Source: Paenibacillus sp. JCM 10914
GTDB lineage: Bacteria > Bacillota > Bacilli > Paenibacillales > Paenibacillaceae
Direction of reading: 5' to 3'
DNA: 64,000 nt
Assembly: GCF_001315105.1 (NCBI RefSeq)
Contig: NZ_BAZR01000002.1
Span: 186,001-250,000 of the forward strand
In this document: in pieces, positions 54,047 through 63,090 of the stretch
Position numbering within the stretch: position 1 is the stretch's first letter
Layout: each line of letters opens with the position of its first letter
Made by a program: the position numbers and the translations under genes
Notes under the pieces: generated by a model
The model's database searches: none
The model's input: only the letters and a program-made list of their open reading frames with translations
What the model was told of the DNA's origin: nothing

Positions 54047-54823
54047 ATGCTGGTTGCAGAACGATATGAGAAGATTGTACAGTTGGTCAACGAAAGAGGG
54101 AGTATTCGCGTCTCTGAGCTGAGTCAATTATGCGGGGTGACGGAGGAAACGATTCGTCGCGATCTTGACAGGCTGGAGCATGCAGGACGCTTGCGCCGAT
54201 CGCACGGAGGTGCAGTCAGTGTGAAGGATCAACCGGACTCAGAGCGCTCGCAGCCGGAAATACCGTATGCTGAACGAGAAATCATGAATGCGTCGGAGAA
54301 GCAGCGGATCGCGGAGGAAGCGGTCAAACTGATTCACGAGCATGACCGAATCCTCCTCGACGCGAGTACAACGGCGTGGTATATGTCCAAGATCATTCCG
54401 GATATCCCGATCACGGTCTTGACGAATTCCATAAAGGTGGCCGCCGAGCTTAGTACCAAAGAAAAGGTGCAGGTCATCTCGACAGGCGGAATATTAGCCC
54501 ATCGTTCCCTATCCTTTGTGGGTCCGTTAGCAGAGCGATCACTGGATGCCTATTACGTGGATAAAGCCTTTCTGTCGTGCAAAGGTGTGCATCTCGACCG
54601 TGGCTTAAGCGAATCTAATGAGCTTCAAGCGCGGATCAAACATAAGATGATCGGAATGACGGATAAAGCGATTATTCTGGCTGATTCCAGCAAATTTGGA
54701 ACGCAGGCCTTCACGCAAGTAGCCGACCTGTCCCAAGTGGACTTAATTATTACCGATGGAAGATTGGCCGATGAAGAGGCAGCACCGTTCAGAGCGCTCG
54801 GGATCATCGTCACTTCTGTATAA
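54047..54823 (+). CDS. DeoR family regulator, RhaR-like
   Basis: A 258-residue regulator. The N-terminal winged HTH (ERYEKIVQLVNERGSIRVSEL, VTEETIRRDLDRLEHAG) is followed by a sugar-phosphate sensing domain (DASTTAWYM, TNSIKVAAEL, STGGIL). It fits RhaR, the rhamnose repressor of the Bacillus rha operon, sensing a rhamnose-derived phosphate. Its operator may be the inverted repeat before rhaEW. ATG 54047 follows GGATGAGGCGG. It is 35 bases after rhaB. Confidence 0.82.
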   Translation: MLVAERYEKIVQLVNERGSIRVSELSQLCGVTEETIRRDLDRLEHAGRLRRSHGGAVSVKDQPDSERSQPEIPYAEREIMNASEKQRIAEEAVKLIHEHDRILLDASTTAWYMSKIIPDIPITVLTNSIKVAAELSTKEKVQVISTGGILAHRSLSFVGPLAERSLDAYYVDKAFLSCKGVHLDRGLSESNELQARIKHKMIGMTDKAIILADSSKFGTQAFTQVADLSQVDLIITDGRLADEEAAPFRALGIIVTSV

Positions 54824-54864
54824 AGCTTGATAACAGCATGATATGAAGAGCGGGGGGTTAAAAA

Positions 54865-55602
54865 ATGAAGATTTCATTGTTTGTCACATGTCTCAGTGAT
54901 GCCTTGTTCCCGCGGGTAGCTGAATCCATGGCGAGATTGTTGGCCCAATACGGCGTGCAGCTCGAATTCCCTGATGTACAGACTTGCTGCGGACAGCCAG
55001 CTTATAATAGCGGGTATTGGGACGATGCACGCAAGAGTGCCAGAACCATACTTGACGCATTCGAGCAGAGCGACTTCGTGGTTTCGCCATCGGGGTCCTG
55101 CACTTATATGATCCATCATTATCCGGAGTTATTTAAGGATGATCCTGTTTATTTGAAGAAAGCCGAATCACTGCAGGCCAAATCGTATGAATTTACGCAA
55201 TTCCTGGTCGATGTCCTTGGAATTACGGATGTGGGTGCGGTTTACCCGCACAAGGTCACATATCATCCTTCCTGCCACGGCAGCCGTTTACTTGGCGTCA
55301 AGGATGAACCGATGAAGCTGCTCGGTCAGGTACAGGGGCTGGAACTTGTTCCATTGCCTTTTGCAGAAGACTGTTGCGGGTTTGGCGGGACGTTCGCGGT
55401 GAAGATGGCGGACATATCCGGAGCCATGGTTACGGAGAAAAGCGACCACATCTTAGAAACGGAAGCATCCGTCCTCGTCGGACTCGATATGGCTTGTCTG
55501 ATGAACATTGCTGGCAACCTGCGCCATCGTGGTGAGAAGGTGAAGGTCATGCATCTGGCGGAGCTTCTGTATGAGGGGGTAAGCCGGCATGAACACAGCT
55601 GA
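54865..55602 (+). CDS. lutA: L-lactate utilisation Fe-S oxidoreductase LutA
   Basis: A 245-residue protein with two CCG domains: TCCGQPAYNSGYWDD and SPSGSC, then SCHGSRLLG and DCCGFGGTFAVK. These are Cys-rich motifs of the LutA/GlcF type. In Bacillus LutABC oxidises L-lactate to pyruvate. ATG 54865 follows GCGGGGGG. It overlaps lutB by 14 bases. Confidence 0.93.
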   Translation: MKISLFVTCLSDALFPRVAESMARLLAQYGVQLEFPDVQTCCGQPAYNSGYWDDARKSARTILDAFEQSDFVVSPSGSCTYMIHHYPELFKDDPVYLKKAESLQAKSYEFTQFLVDVLGITDVGAVYPHKVTYHPSCHGSRLLGVKDEPMKLLGQVQGLELVPLPFAEDCCGFGGTFAVKMADISGAMVTEKSDHILETEASVLVGLDMACLMNIAGNLRHRGEKVKVMHLAELLYEGVSRHEHS

Positions 55603-57106
55603 TACGAAAGCGCAGACCGTCAAACAGCGGGCAGGCGATGCGCTGAACAATGATTTTCTTCGCAAGGCCGTCCGATTCACGACAGAGCGTCTGAGGCTTG
55701 GCAAGAAACTGGCATCCGAGGAGCACGGCAACTGGGATGATTGGAGAGAGCGCGGGCGTCAGATTCGCCTGCATACGATCGCTCATCTGGACTATTACCT
55801 CGATCAATTCACAGAACAGGCGCGAGCGAACGGTGTGCATGTTCATTTCGCGGACACGGCGGAAGAAGCCGTAGCGATATCACTTCAGATCGCCGAGCGG
55901 AAATCGGCTAAATCCGTCGTGAAATCCAAGTCGATGGTATCCGAGGAGCTGCACCTGAACAAGGCGTTGGAATCCATCGGGGTAGAAGCCGTGGAGACCG
56001 ATCTTGGTGAGTATATTATTCAGTTATCCGACGAGACGCCTTCACATATCATCATCCCAGCCATTCACAAGAATCGGTATCAGATTGCCGAGGTGCTATC
56101 CGAAGTAGCGGGTGAGACCTTGCCGCCAGATACAGCCGTGCTGGCTGGATTTGTTCGAATGAAGTTGCGTGAGAAGTTTCTTGAAGCCGAAATTGGCATG
56201 ACCGGTTGTAATTTTGCCATAGCCGAGACAGGTTCCATGGTCTTGTTCGAGAATGAGGGTAACGCAAGAATGGTTACCACCGTGCCGAAGACGCAGATCA
56301 CCCTGATGGGCATGGAACGGATCATTCCATCCTGGTCAGATCTCGAAGTAATGGCTACTCTGCTTCCACGATCAGCCACGGGCCAGAAGCTGACGGTGTA
56401 CATGTCCGGAATCAGTGGACCCAAAAGAGAGCAGGATGCGGACGGACCGGATGAGATGCATATTATTATTATCGATAACGGTCGCTCGCTTCAGCTGGGC
56501 GACCCCGAATTCCAAGAGCTGCTCAATTGCATCCGCTGCGGTGCTTGTCTGAATGCCTGTCCTGTGTATCGTCATATTGGCGGGCACGCCTATGGCGGGA
56601 CTTATAGTGGTCCGATCGGAGCTGTGTTGACGCCAGCCCTTAACAAGAATGTGGCCGAATGGGACGATATCGCCAACGCATCCAGCCTGTGCGGAGCGTG
56701 TTACGAAGCGTGTCCGGTGAAGATTCCACTGCATGATATGCTCGTGTACTTGAGACGGCGGAAGATCGAGGCGGGTCGCGGTGACAAGCTTGAGGGGATG
56801 GGCATGCGCGGGTTCTCTACGGTAATGGGAGACTCTAAACGTTTCAGAAGCGTACTATCGCTCGGGAAGCTTGGACAAAAGCTCGTCGTCCGTAACGGGG
56901 AGATCCGCACCAAGTTAGGGCCGTTAAAAGGCTGGAATTCCTATCGGGTGACGCCGAGCATACCCAAGCAGTCCTTCCGTGATCTGTGGCCGGAGATGGA
57001 AGCAGACCTCCGCAGGACTTCGAAGCCTATGAAACCTGATCTGACCAACCGATTGGAAGAGCGGAAACGGCAGCAGGAAGGAAAGGGGGTTAACGGCGAT
57101 GGCTAA
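55589..57106 (+). CDS. lutB: L-lactate utilisation iron-sulfur protein LutB
   Basis: A 505-residue protein. A LUD domain (residues about 65-290, with MTGCNFAIAETGSMVLFEN) precedes two 4Fe-4S motifs, CIRCGACLNACPVY and LCGACYEACPVKIP. It is the large subunit of the lactate-oxidising LutABC complex. The start ATG 55589 overlaps the end of lutA, with GAGGGGGTAAG upstream. It overlaps lutC by 8 bases. Confidence 0.93.
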   Translation: MNTADTKAQTVKQRAGDALNNDFLRKAVRFTTERLRLGKKLASEEHGNWDDWRERGRQIRLHTIAHLDYYLDQFTEQARANGVHVHFADTAEEAVAISLQIAERKSAKSVVKSKSMVSEELHLNKALESIGVEAVETDLGEYIIQLSDETPSHIIIPAIHKNRYQIAEVLSEVAGETLPPDTAVLAGFVRMKLREKFLEAEIGMTGCNFAIAETGSMVLFENEGNARMVTTVPKTQITLMGMERIIPSWSDLEVMATLLPRSATGQKLTVYMSGISGPKREQDADGPDEMHIIIIDNGRSLQLGDPEFQELLNCIRCGACLNACPVYRHIGGHAYGGTYSGPIGAVLTPALNKNVAEWDDIANASSLCGACYEACPVKIPLHDMLVYLRRRKIEAGRGDKLEGMGMRGFSTVMGDSKRFRSVLSLGKLGQKLVVRNGEIRTKLGPLKGWNSYRVTPSIPKQSFRDLWPEMEADLRRTSKPMKPDLTNRLEERKRQQEGKGVNGDG

Positions 57107-57839
57107 TCAAGAGCATGGCGATTGGTTAATCCAACTCGAGCAACAATCGCGTAGGAAGCAGGAAGCGTTCATGAACGGCATTGCGGCAAAGCTCGGCAGG
57201 GAACGCGTTCGCGAAGCGCCTGCCCATCCTTTCCGCGGTGCGCCGGACTTCTGGCAAAGCTTCGAATGGTCTGCCGAGGAGAAGGTAGTCCAGTTTACAG
57301 CGAATTTCGAAGCAGCGGGAGGGCATGTGGTACGCGTTAGTGATTTGGAAGCAGCGTCCGCGTTTATTCATTCCAAAGCACTGGAGATGAGTGCGGCAAC
57401 GATTCTGCGGCAGCAGGAGGAAGCGCTTGACGAGTTGAGGCTTGAGGAACGACTGCCAGATGCATTGGTGTTGACCTGGAATGATAACCCGGTAACAGAT
57501 TGGCGAGCCGTAGCCGCCAAAGCGGATTTTGGGGTCGTGATGGCAGATCATGCAGCAGCTTACACAGGCTCGATGACCGTTAAATCAGCGTCAGGCAAAG
57601 GCAGGTCTGTAAGCTTGCTGCCTACGGTACTCATGGCGATTATTCCGCTCGATCGGATGGTAACGCGGCTTGGTGAAATCCTCGTGCAATTGGATGAAGC
57701 CGGACGGGAGCAGTTGCCTGCCGGCATTCATTTCATCTCGGGTCCCAGCCGTTCGGCTGATATCGAGAACGATCTGACGATCGGTGTGCACGGGCCAGGT
57801 ATTGTGTATGCCATATTGGTGGATACCGTCTCTTCATGA
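57099..57839 (+). CDS. lutC: L-lactate utilisation protein LutC
   Basis: A 246-residue LUD-domain protein (VVMADHAAAYTGSMTV, LLPTVLMAIIPLDRMV, HFISGPSRSADIENDLTIGVHGPG). The end motif SGPSRSADIE is family-typical. It completes LutABC. Starting within lutB's end (ATG 57099, AAAGGGGGTTAACGGCG upstream), it is the last gene of the rhamnose-to-pyruvate operon. Confidence 0.93.
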   Translation: MANQEHGDWLIQLEQQSRRKQEAFMNGIAAKLGRERVREAPAHPFRGAPDFWQSFEWSAEEKVVQFTANFEAAGGHVVRVSDLEAASAFIHSKALEMSAATILRQQEEALDELRLEERLPDALVLTWNDNPVTDWRAVAAKADFGVVMADHAAAYTGSMTVKSASGKGRSVSLLPTVLMAIIPLDRMVTRLGEILVQLDEAGREQLPAGIHFISGPSRSADIENDLTIGVHGPGIVYAILVDTVSS

Positions 57840-57870
57840 GAACTGCTTATCATGTGTTATTCATGATATT

Positions 57871-57921
57871 GAACCCCATCCTTCTGTGCAGCTTGGCTGT
57901 CGACGAGGAGGGGGTTCATTT
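57871..57921 (+). terminator. Probable terminator after lutC
   Basis: Stem GAACCCCATCCT / GAGGAGGGGGTTC (one mismatch) with a loop of about 24 bases and a short ATTT; moderate support. Confidence 0.5.
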
Positions 57922-57968
57922 GAGTTATCTTATTACATTTAAATATAAGTAGATTTAATCGATCAAGA

Positions 57969-58823
57969 TTATTTACCTTTTCGGGTAATCTGGGCGAGAT
58001 GATCCCATTGCTCGCCTGTTACGCTGGACAAGTCGTTGAATTGACCGGCGCCCTGAAGCCACTCCCCGCCATCGATCGTGATCACATCACCGTTAATATA
58101 ACCGGCATAATCCGATATAAGATACGCCGCCAAATGGGCTAATTCTTCGGAATTGCCGACCCGGCGAAGCGGAATGCGCTCGATCATCGTCTGCTCCAGC
58201 TCAGGCGTAGGCGAGAGTCTGGACCATGCACCTTCTGTTGGAAACGGTCCGGGTGCAATCGCGACCTGACGTATCCCATACTGCGCCCATTCGACTGCGA
58301 GAGAGCGGGTCAAGGCAAGTACGCCGGCCTTGGCCGCAGCGGATGGAACGACATACCCGGATCCGGTTTGGGCATAGGTCGTAACGATATTGAGCATGGT
58401 TCCACCCCGTTGCTGCTGAATCCAACGCTTGCCCACTTCCAGCGTCATATAGAATGTGCCGTGCAGCACAATGTTGAGCACGGCATCCACAGCCCGGGGG
58501 GAAAGACGTTCGGTCGGACTTATAAAGTTACCTGCTGCATTGTTAATCAGTACGTCAATTGTGCCATAATGTGCTTCTGCCGCATCAATGAACTGTGTGA
58601 TTTGAGCAGGGTCGCGCACATCGCAGGTGTGATACCACACCTCACATCCCAACTGGCTCATTTCCGCCGCGGTCTGTTCCAACACCTCTGCCCGGCGTCC
58701 ACACATGGCAATCTTCGCACCGAGTTGGGCGAACTTCTCGCTCATGGCCCGACCAAGCCCGGTAGCTCCACCAGTAATCAATATGACTTTGTCCTGAAGT
58801 AAATGATCTGCAAACAGCCCCAT
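57969..58823 (-). CDS. SDR, 2,4-dienoyl-CoA reductase-like (FadH-type)
   Basis: A 284-residue SDR. It has the cofactor loop TGGATGLGRAM, NNAAGNFISPTERLS and, where most SDRs have YxxxK, SGYVVPSAAAKAGV (Ser in place of Tyr). This NAAGNF/SAAAK pattern is that of NADPH 2,4-dienoyl-CoA reductases for unsaturated fatty acid oxidation, in which the Tyr is moved. The start ATG 58823 follows AAAGGAGAG. A cre-like site lies just upstream. Confidence 0.85.
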   Translation of the reverse strand: MGLFADHLLQDKVILITGGATGLGRAMSEKFAQLGAKIAMCGRRAEVLEQTAAEMSQLGCEVWYHTCDVRDPAQITQFIDAAEAHYGTIDVLINNAAGNFISPTERLSPRAVDAVLNIVLHGTFYMTLEVGKRWIQQQRGGTMLNIVTTYAQTGSGYVVPSAAAKAGVLALTRSLAVEWAQYGIRQVAIAPGPFPTEGAWSRLSPTPELEQTMIERIPLRRVGNSEELAHLAAYLISDYAGYINGDVITIDGGEWLQGAGQFNDLSSVTGEQWDHLAQITRKGK

Positions 58824-58849
58824 GTCCTTCTCTCCTTTGATTCTCAGAA

Positions 58850-58863
58850 TGCAACCGCTTTCC
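58850..58863. promoter_or_regulatory. Candidate cre site upstream of the FadH-like gene
   Basis: TGCAACCGCTTTCC matches 12 of 14 cre positions, 27 bases before the minus-strand SDR start. Repression by CcpA would fit fatty acid oxidation. Confidence 0.38.
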
Positions 58864-59051
58864 TTAATTAGCGTAACATGAAATACGGCTCCTAGTCATC
58901 ATCTGGCTGTTTCAGATAGCTAAAGGCTGGGTTAGGTTAATAAGAAATGCTGGTTAAAAGTATACATAGTCGTAAATTCTAATTCTATAGCGACAGTAGA
59001 GAGGGTTCGTATGGTCATACACATCATGAAATGAGAGAAGAGGGGCCTTGC

Positions 59052-60554
59052 ATGATTCTGAAAACGTTGACGGAGCCGCTGATTTTGAAGACCATTGCCG
59101 GCGATGATACGGTAGAGATCACGAACATGGATACGGATTCAAGAAATATCCTGCCTGGGGGACTATTCGTCTGCGTACCCGGGTTCCATGTGGACGGGCA
59201 TGAGTATGTCAATCATGCTGTACAGAATGGCGCAGTAGCCCTTGTGACTCAGCATAAGCTCTCTTCGTTGCCGGAGGGCGTAACGCAGGTTGTCGTTCCG
59301 GATACAAGAAGAGTCCTGCCGATTCTGGCAAACGCTTTTTATGCGAATCCATCAGAGCATCTTCGGCTGATCGGCGTGACAGGGACCAATGGCAAAACGA
59401 CCACAACGCACATGATCGAGCAGATACTCAATGATGCGCAGCAGAAGACGGGTGTCATCGGCACGTTGTATATGAAGATCGGCGAGTACATGGAGACAAC
59501 GGCGAACACCACACCCGACATCGTGCAGTTGCAGCGTTATTTTGACACGATGGTATCGCATAACGGACAATATGCTGTATTGGAGGTGTCTTCACACGGA
59601 CTGGATATGGGCCGAGTACGGGGGTGTAATTTTCAGACGGTCGTCTTTACGAATCTGTCGCACGATCATCTGGACTTTCATCATGATATGGACGCTTACC
59701 GCAACACGAAAGAGCTACTGTTCAGTCAACTGGGCAACGGTCCGCAGGACATGTTGAAGAAGGCGGTGTTGAATGCCGATGATGCGGCTTCGATTTATTA
59801 TGCCAAACGCACTTCCGCGCAGGTTGTAACTTATGGCATCGTGCAGGAAGCTGATGTGCGTGCGCAGAATATTCGCCATACGTCAGGAGGCTGTCAGTTC
59901 ACCGTAAAGTCGCCGTGGGGAGAAAGCCCGATCAAGATGAAGGTACACGGGACTCATAATGTGTATAATGCGCTTGCAGCCATGACGACTTGTCTGCTTG
60001 AGGGAGTAACTTGGTCGGAAGTGAAAGCCAGTCTGGCACAATTCAGTGGGGTGCGCGGTCGATTTCAGGAGATAGATACTGGCAGAAACTTTCAAGTCGT
60101 TGTCGACTATGCGCACAATCCCGACGGTCTGAGAGCTACATTGCAGTCAGCCAGGGAAATAACGAACGGCAAAATAATCTGCGTGATTGGTTGTCGTGGC
60201 GAGCGGGATCGTCTTAAGCGTCCGATTATGGCAGGGATTGCGGCGACCTATTCGGATCATGTCCTATTCACTACCGATAATCCGTTCTCAGAGGATCCAG
60301 AGCAGATTATTAGCGAGATGCTCGGTGGCTTGTCTTCATTCCCAAATTGCAACTGGGAAGTGGTGCCCAACCGTAAGGAAGCGATTCAGCGCGCAGTGGA
60401 GATGGCCGGTCATGACGACCGAATCATGATTACGGGGAGAGGGCACGAAACGAGGTATGTAACCGGCAAACAGATTGATATATTCAGTGATGAGGAGATT
60501 GTGCACCGCTCCTTAAAGATGTCGGAGGAAGTTGGGATGATAACGCTGGAATGA
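59052..60554 (+). CDS. MurE-like Mur ligase, stand-alone paralogue with DNPF motif
   Basis: A 500-residue ATP-dependent amide ligase of the MurE family. TDSRNILPGGLFVCVPG is the UDP-MurNAc domain start; GTNGKT (111-116) is the ATP loop; NLSHDHLDFH and TKELLF hold the central His and carbamylated Lys. The C-terminal specificity motif, DNPR in diaminopimelate-adding MurE, reads DNPF at 409-412. The Arg that holds the DAP carboxylate is thus missing, so a different amino acid is probable. The gene is not in the dcw cluster. It may add another amino acid to a cell wall precursor or natural product. ATG 59052 follows GAAGAGGGGCC. Its end is 42 bases before a dehydrogenase gene. Confidence 0.85.
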   Translation: MILKTLTEPLILKTIAGDDTVEITNMDTDSRNILPGGLFVCVPGFHVDGHEYVNHAVQNGAVALVTQHKLSSLPEGVTQVVVPDTRRVLPILANAFYANPSEHLRLIGVTGTNGKTTTTHMIEQILNDAQQKTGVIGTLYMKIGEYMETTANTTPDIVQLQRYFDTMVSHNGQYAVLEVSSHGLDMGRVRGCNFQTVVFTNLSHDHLDFHHDMDAYRNTKELLFSQLGNGPQDMLKKAVLNADDAASIYYAKRTSAQVVTYGIVQEADVRAQNIRHTSGGCQFTVKSPWGESPIKMKVHGTHNVYNALAAMTTCLLEGVTWSEVKASLAQFSGVRGRFQEIDTGRNFQVVVDYAHNPDGLRATLQSAREITNGKIICVIGCRGERDRLKRPIMAGIAATYSDHVLFTTDNPFSEDPEQIISEMLGGLSSFPNCNWEVVPNRKEAIQRAVEMAGHDDRIMITGRGHETRYVTGKQIDIFSDEEIVHRSLKMSEEVGMITLE

Positions 60555-60596
60555 AATCTAGGACGATAAATAATAGAGCTGAGGTGAACAAAAGAA

Positions 60597-61698
60597 ATGA
60601 AATACGCGAAATTGGTTTGGGTCGGAGTAGCTTGATTTGGATCGTCACGGCATGTAGTAGTCCAGGCTCCCCGCCGCCACCAGAAGACACGTCGCAGGAG
60701 AACCGTCAGGAGGAGCCTGGTGGCGGAGAGGTATAAACTATGAAGTACTGGCAGAGGAATTAAACACGCCGTGGGCCATTGATTTTGACGGCGATACTAT
60801 CTATATAAGCGAGCGAGAAGGAGCCATTGTACAAATTCAAGAGGGGAATATGAGCAGGCATGACTTGCAAACGTCGGAGCCGGTTGCCGCAATCGGCGAG
60901 GGCGGCTTTCTGGGATTTTTACTCACACCGGATTTCACGGAAACGGGTCAAGCCTATGGCTTTTACACTTATGAAGCCAACGGAGTGATTTTGAATCGAT
61001 TGGTCATGCTGACGCATGAGCAGGAATCGTGGACGGAGAGTGAAATACTGCTGGACCAGATTCCGGGAGCGAATGTGCATAACGGTGGTCGATTAGCGAT
61101 TGGTCCTGATGAAATGTTATATGTAACGACGGGTGATGCGGGAGAAGGAGAACTTTCTCAGAACCAGGAGAGCCTGGCGGGGAAAATATTGCGACTGACG
61201 CTGGATGGTGAAGTGCCGGATGATAATCCGTTGCCGGGTTCGTATATATATACCTTGGGACACCGGAACTCGCAGGGACTGGCTTGGAATTCGAATGGAG
61301 AATTGTACAGCTCGGAACACGGCCCATCCGGTAATCCGGTTGGAGGTCATGATGAGATCAATCTCATTACCGCAGGCAGCAATTATGGCTGGCCCGAAAT
61401 ACTAGGTGATGAGGAGCAGGAAGGAATGGAACTGCCGATTTATCATAGCGGCGAAACGGCGATTGCGCCGTCGGGCATATCGTTTGATGAGCAGGATCAG
61501 CTGTATATGGCGACCTTGCGCGGTGAGAAGCTGTACCGCTTCAATACGGAGGATGCTTCCCTGTCCGTGGCATTAGAGGACGAGGGAAGACTCCGAGATG
61601 TACGCGTGCATAACGGTAAAGTTTATATCATAACAAACAATACGGATGGCAGAGGCAATCCTGGGGAAACCGACGATCGGTTGTTGGTGATGGAATAA
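60597..61698 (+). pseudogene. Glucose/sorbosone dehydrogenase-like (PQQ-type) lipoprotein, two frameshifts
   Basis: A surface lipoprotein of about 367 residues after repair. A lipoprotein signal with IWIVTAC precedes a Pro/Glu-rich linker, then the six-bladed propeller of the soluble aldose dehydrogenase/GSDH family: LNTPWAIDFDGD, EGGFLGFLLTPDF, NVHNGGRLAIGPD, GHRNSQGLAW, EHGPSG and DEINLITAGSNYGWP. Members oxidise sugars with PQQ. Breaks are at about 60632 (GCTTGATT needs another T) and about 60730 (GAGGTATA needs another G). ATG 60597 follows GAGGTGAAC. It is probably in the same unit as the MurE-like gene. Confidence 0.8.
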
Positions 61699-61812
61699 TT
61701 CATCCATGTTGCAGCAAATTTGACCGGACAATGTGGACATCCTGTTCATGTTATCTTATGTTCGGAATAGAATATAAACAGAGCATATAGGAATGGCGAA
61801 GAAGTAGACATA

Positions 61813-61842
61813 GAAAAGCCCCTCCCGTATGGAAGGGGCTAG
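61813..61842 (-). terminator. Rho-independent terminator for the SufR-like gene
   Basis: On the minus strand, stem AGCCCCTTCC / GGGAGGGGCT with a 4-base loop and TTTTC. Confidence 0.72.
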
Positions 61843-61874
61843 ATGTGGCGATAATAGCATGTATGCTCATTGCC

Positions 61875-62507
61875 TTATGTGGATTGGCGGATATGGTATA
61901 CGCATTTTTTACCGCCGCTGGCCAAGCATTCGGTACGTTTGACGTCGGCGCCCAGCAAAGATTCGAACAGGTCAAGTTCACATCGACAAGCGTCCTGATA
62001 CCGGTTCGCCACTTGCGAGATCGGGCAGTTCAATTCCTCAAGCACGTACTCATTCTCCGATACCTTCTGGTAGTCGACCATGTAGCCGTTGTCGTTCTGG
62101 ATTTGGGCAAGTGCCGCAACCCGTGATTCCAATGCTTCATTCTGAACGATAGGCATGTATTTTTTGCGGAGGGTCTCTTTTCGTTTATCGAACAATTGCG
62201 AGACGATTTCATCTCCTGCCTCGCCTTGAAGTTCCTGCAACAGATCGAGAGCGAGGGAATGATAATTTTTGGGAAAGAAATCTTCCGCGTGATGAGTCAA
62301 ACTATATAAGGAGACGGGCCTTCCCATAGGTTGCTTCACCGTTCTATAGGTAATGTATCCGTCGTTCTTCAAGCTTTCCAGATGTCTGCGCACAGCCATG
62401 CCGGTGATGCCGAGAGATTCGGTGATGGCCTTGGTACTGAGCTCACCATGTATCTTCAACATTTGCATAATATACTCGCGCGTGCTGTAAGCGACTTCTT
62501 GTTCCAT
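61875..62507 (-). CDS. SufR-like winged-helix regulator with cysteine cluster
   Basis: A 210-residue regulator. The HTH (LSTKAITESLGITGMAVRRHLESL, then GYITYRTVKQPMGRPVSLYSL as wing) is DeoR/ArsR-like. The C-terminal domain has five Cys at 161, 174, 176, 194 and 202 (NCPISQ, ACRCEL, TECL, KKCVYH), the pattern of an Fe-S-binding SufR-like sensor. It is divergent from a ferredoxin gene. The ATG 62507 has AAGGCGGTGAT upstream; a GTG at 62516 is too near this site. It may sense iron-sulfur status (inference). Confidence 0.82.
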   Translation of the reverse strand: MEQEVAYSTREYIMQMLKIHGELSTKAITESLGITGMAVRRHLESLKNDGYITYRTVKQPMGRPVSLYSLTHHAEDFFPKNYHSLALDLLQELQGEAGDEIVSQLFDKRKETLRKKYMPIVQNEALESRVAALAQIQNDNGYMVDYQKVSENEYVLEELNCPISQVANRYQDACRCELDLFESLLGADVKRTECLASGGKKCVYHIRQST

Positions 62508-62619
62508 GTCAATCACCGCCTTGTTTCTCGCTTTGGAGCAATATGTCCCATCTTATGTCTTTGCTCACTATAAGTCAACCAATTGAGCCGTCTCGGAGCC
62601 TATGAATTCCGTCCTTTGA

Positions 62620-62648
62620 TTGACATTCTACAGTGAACGACACATAAT
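62620..62648 (+). promoter_or_regulatory. Promoter of the ferredoxin gene
   Basis: Perfect TTGACA (62620-62625), 17-base spacer, CATAAT (62643-62648). Confidence 0.6.
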
Positions 62649-62759
62649 TATGATATGTTTTAGTATAAAAAGTATAAATCAAGTTGCAATCTTTATCTAT
62701 CGGCAAGATGAACATGACCGTAAGAAGAGTCAAGAACACACGGAAAGGTGGAATAACAG

Positions 62760-62996
62760 ATGTATGTCATTGGATCAGCTTGTATTGAAGAAAAGGCGGG
62801 AGAATGCGTAGATGTATGCCCCGTGGATTGTATCGAACAGGGAGATGACCAGTTCTATATCGATACGGATATTTGCATTTCGTGTGGAGCCTGTGAAGCC
62901 GCTTGTCCGGTAGCCGCCGTGTTTTATTATGAAGACTTGCCAGAAGATCAGAAGCATTACTTTGATAAAGCCGTAGAATTCTATAAGAATAAGTAA
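62760..62996 (+). CDS. Ferredoxin with two cluster-binding motifs
   Basis: A 78-residue acidic ferredoxin. Eight Cys at 8, 16, 20, 24 and 39, 42, 45, 49 are set for one 3Fe/4Fe and one 4Fe-4S cluster (CVDVCPVDC, CISCGACEAACP). It carries electrons in the cytoplasm; partner unknown. ATG 62760 follows AAAGGTGGAATAAC. It lies divergent from the SufR-like regulator. Confidence 0.92.
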   Translation: MYVIGSACIEEKAGECVDVCPVDCIEQGDDQFYIDTDICISCGACEAACPVAAVFYYEDLPEDQKHYFDKAVEFYKNK

Positions 62997-63027
62997 GATT
63001 CGCACCGATGAAGTCATACGTACATAT

Positions 63028-63090
63028 AAACCATCCAAGAGGATGATGAGAGGATCTAACCTCCATCCATTTTCGCGGGTGGTTTTATTT
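63028..63090 (+). terminator. Probable terminator after the ferredoxin gene
   Basis: Stem AACCATCC / GGGTGGTT (one mismatch) encloses a smaller GAGG / CCTC hairpin and is followed by TTATTTT. Confidence 0.5.

Noticed and set aside
63028..63090. Possible T-box-like leader
   Set aside because: The GGGTGG stretch is suggestive, but there is no AGGGTGGNACCGCG core or aminoacyl-tRNA-related gene, and a simple terminator explains it.
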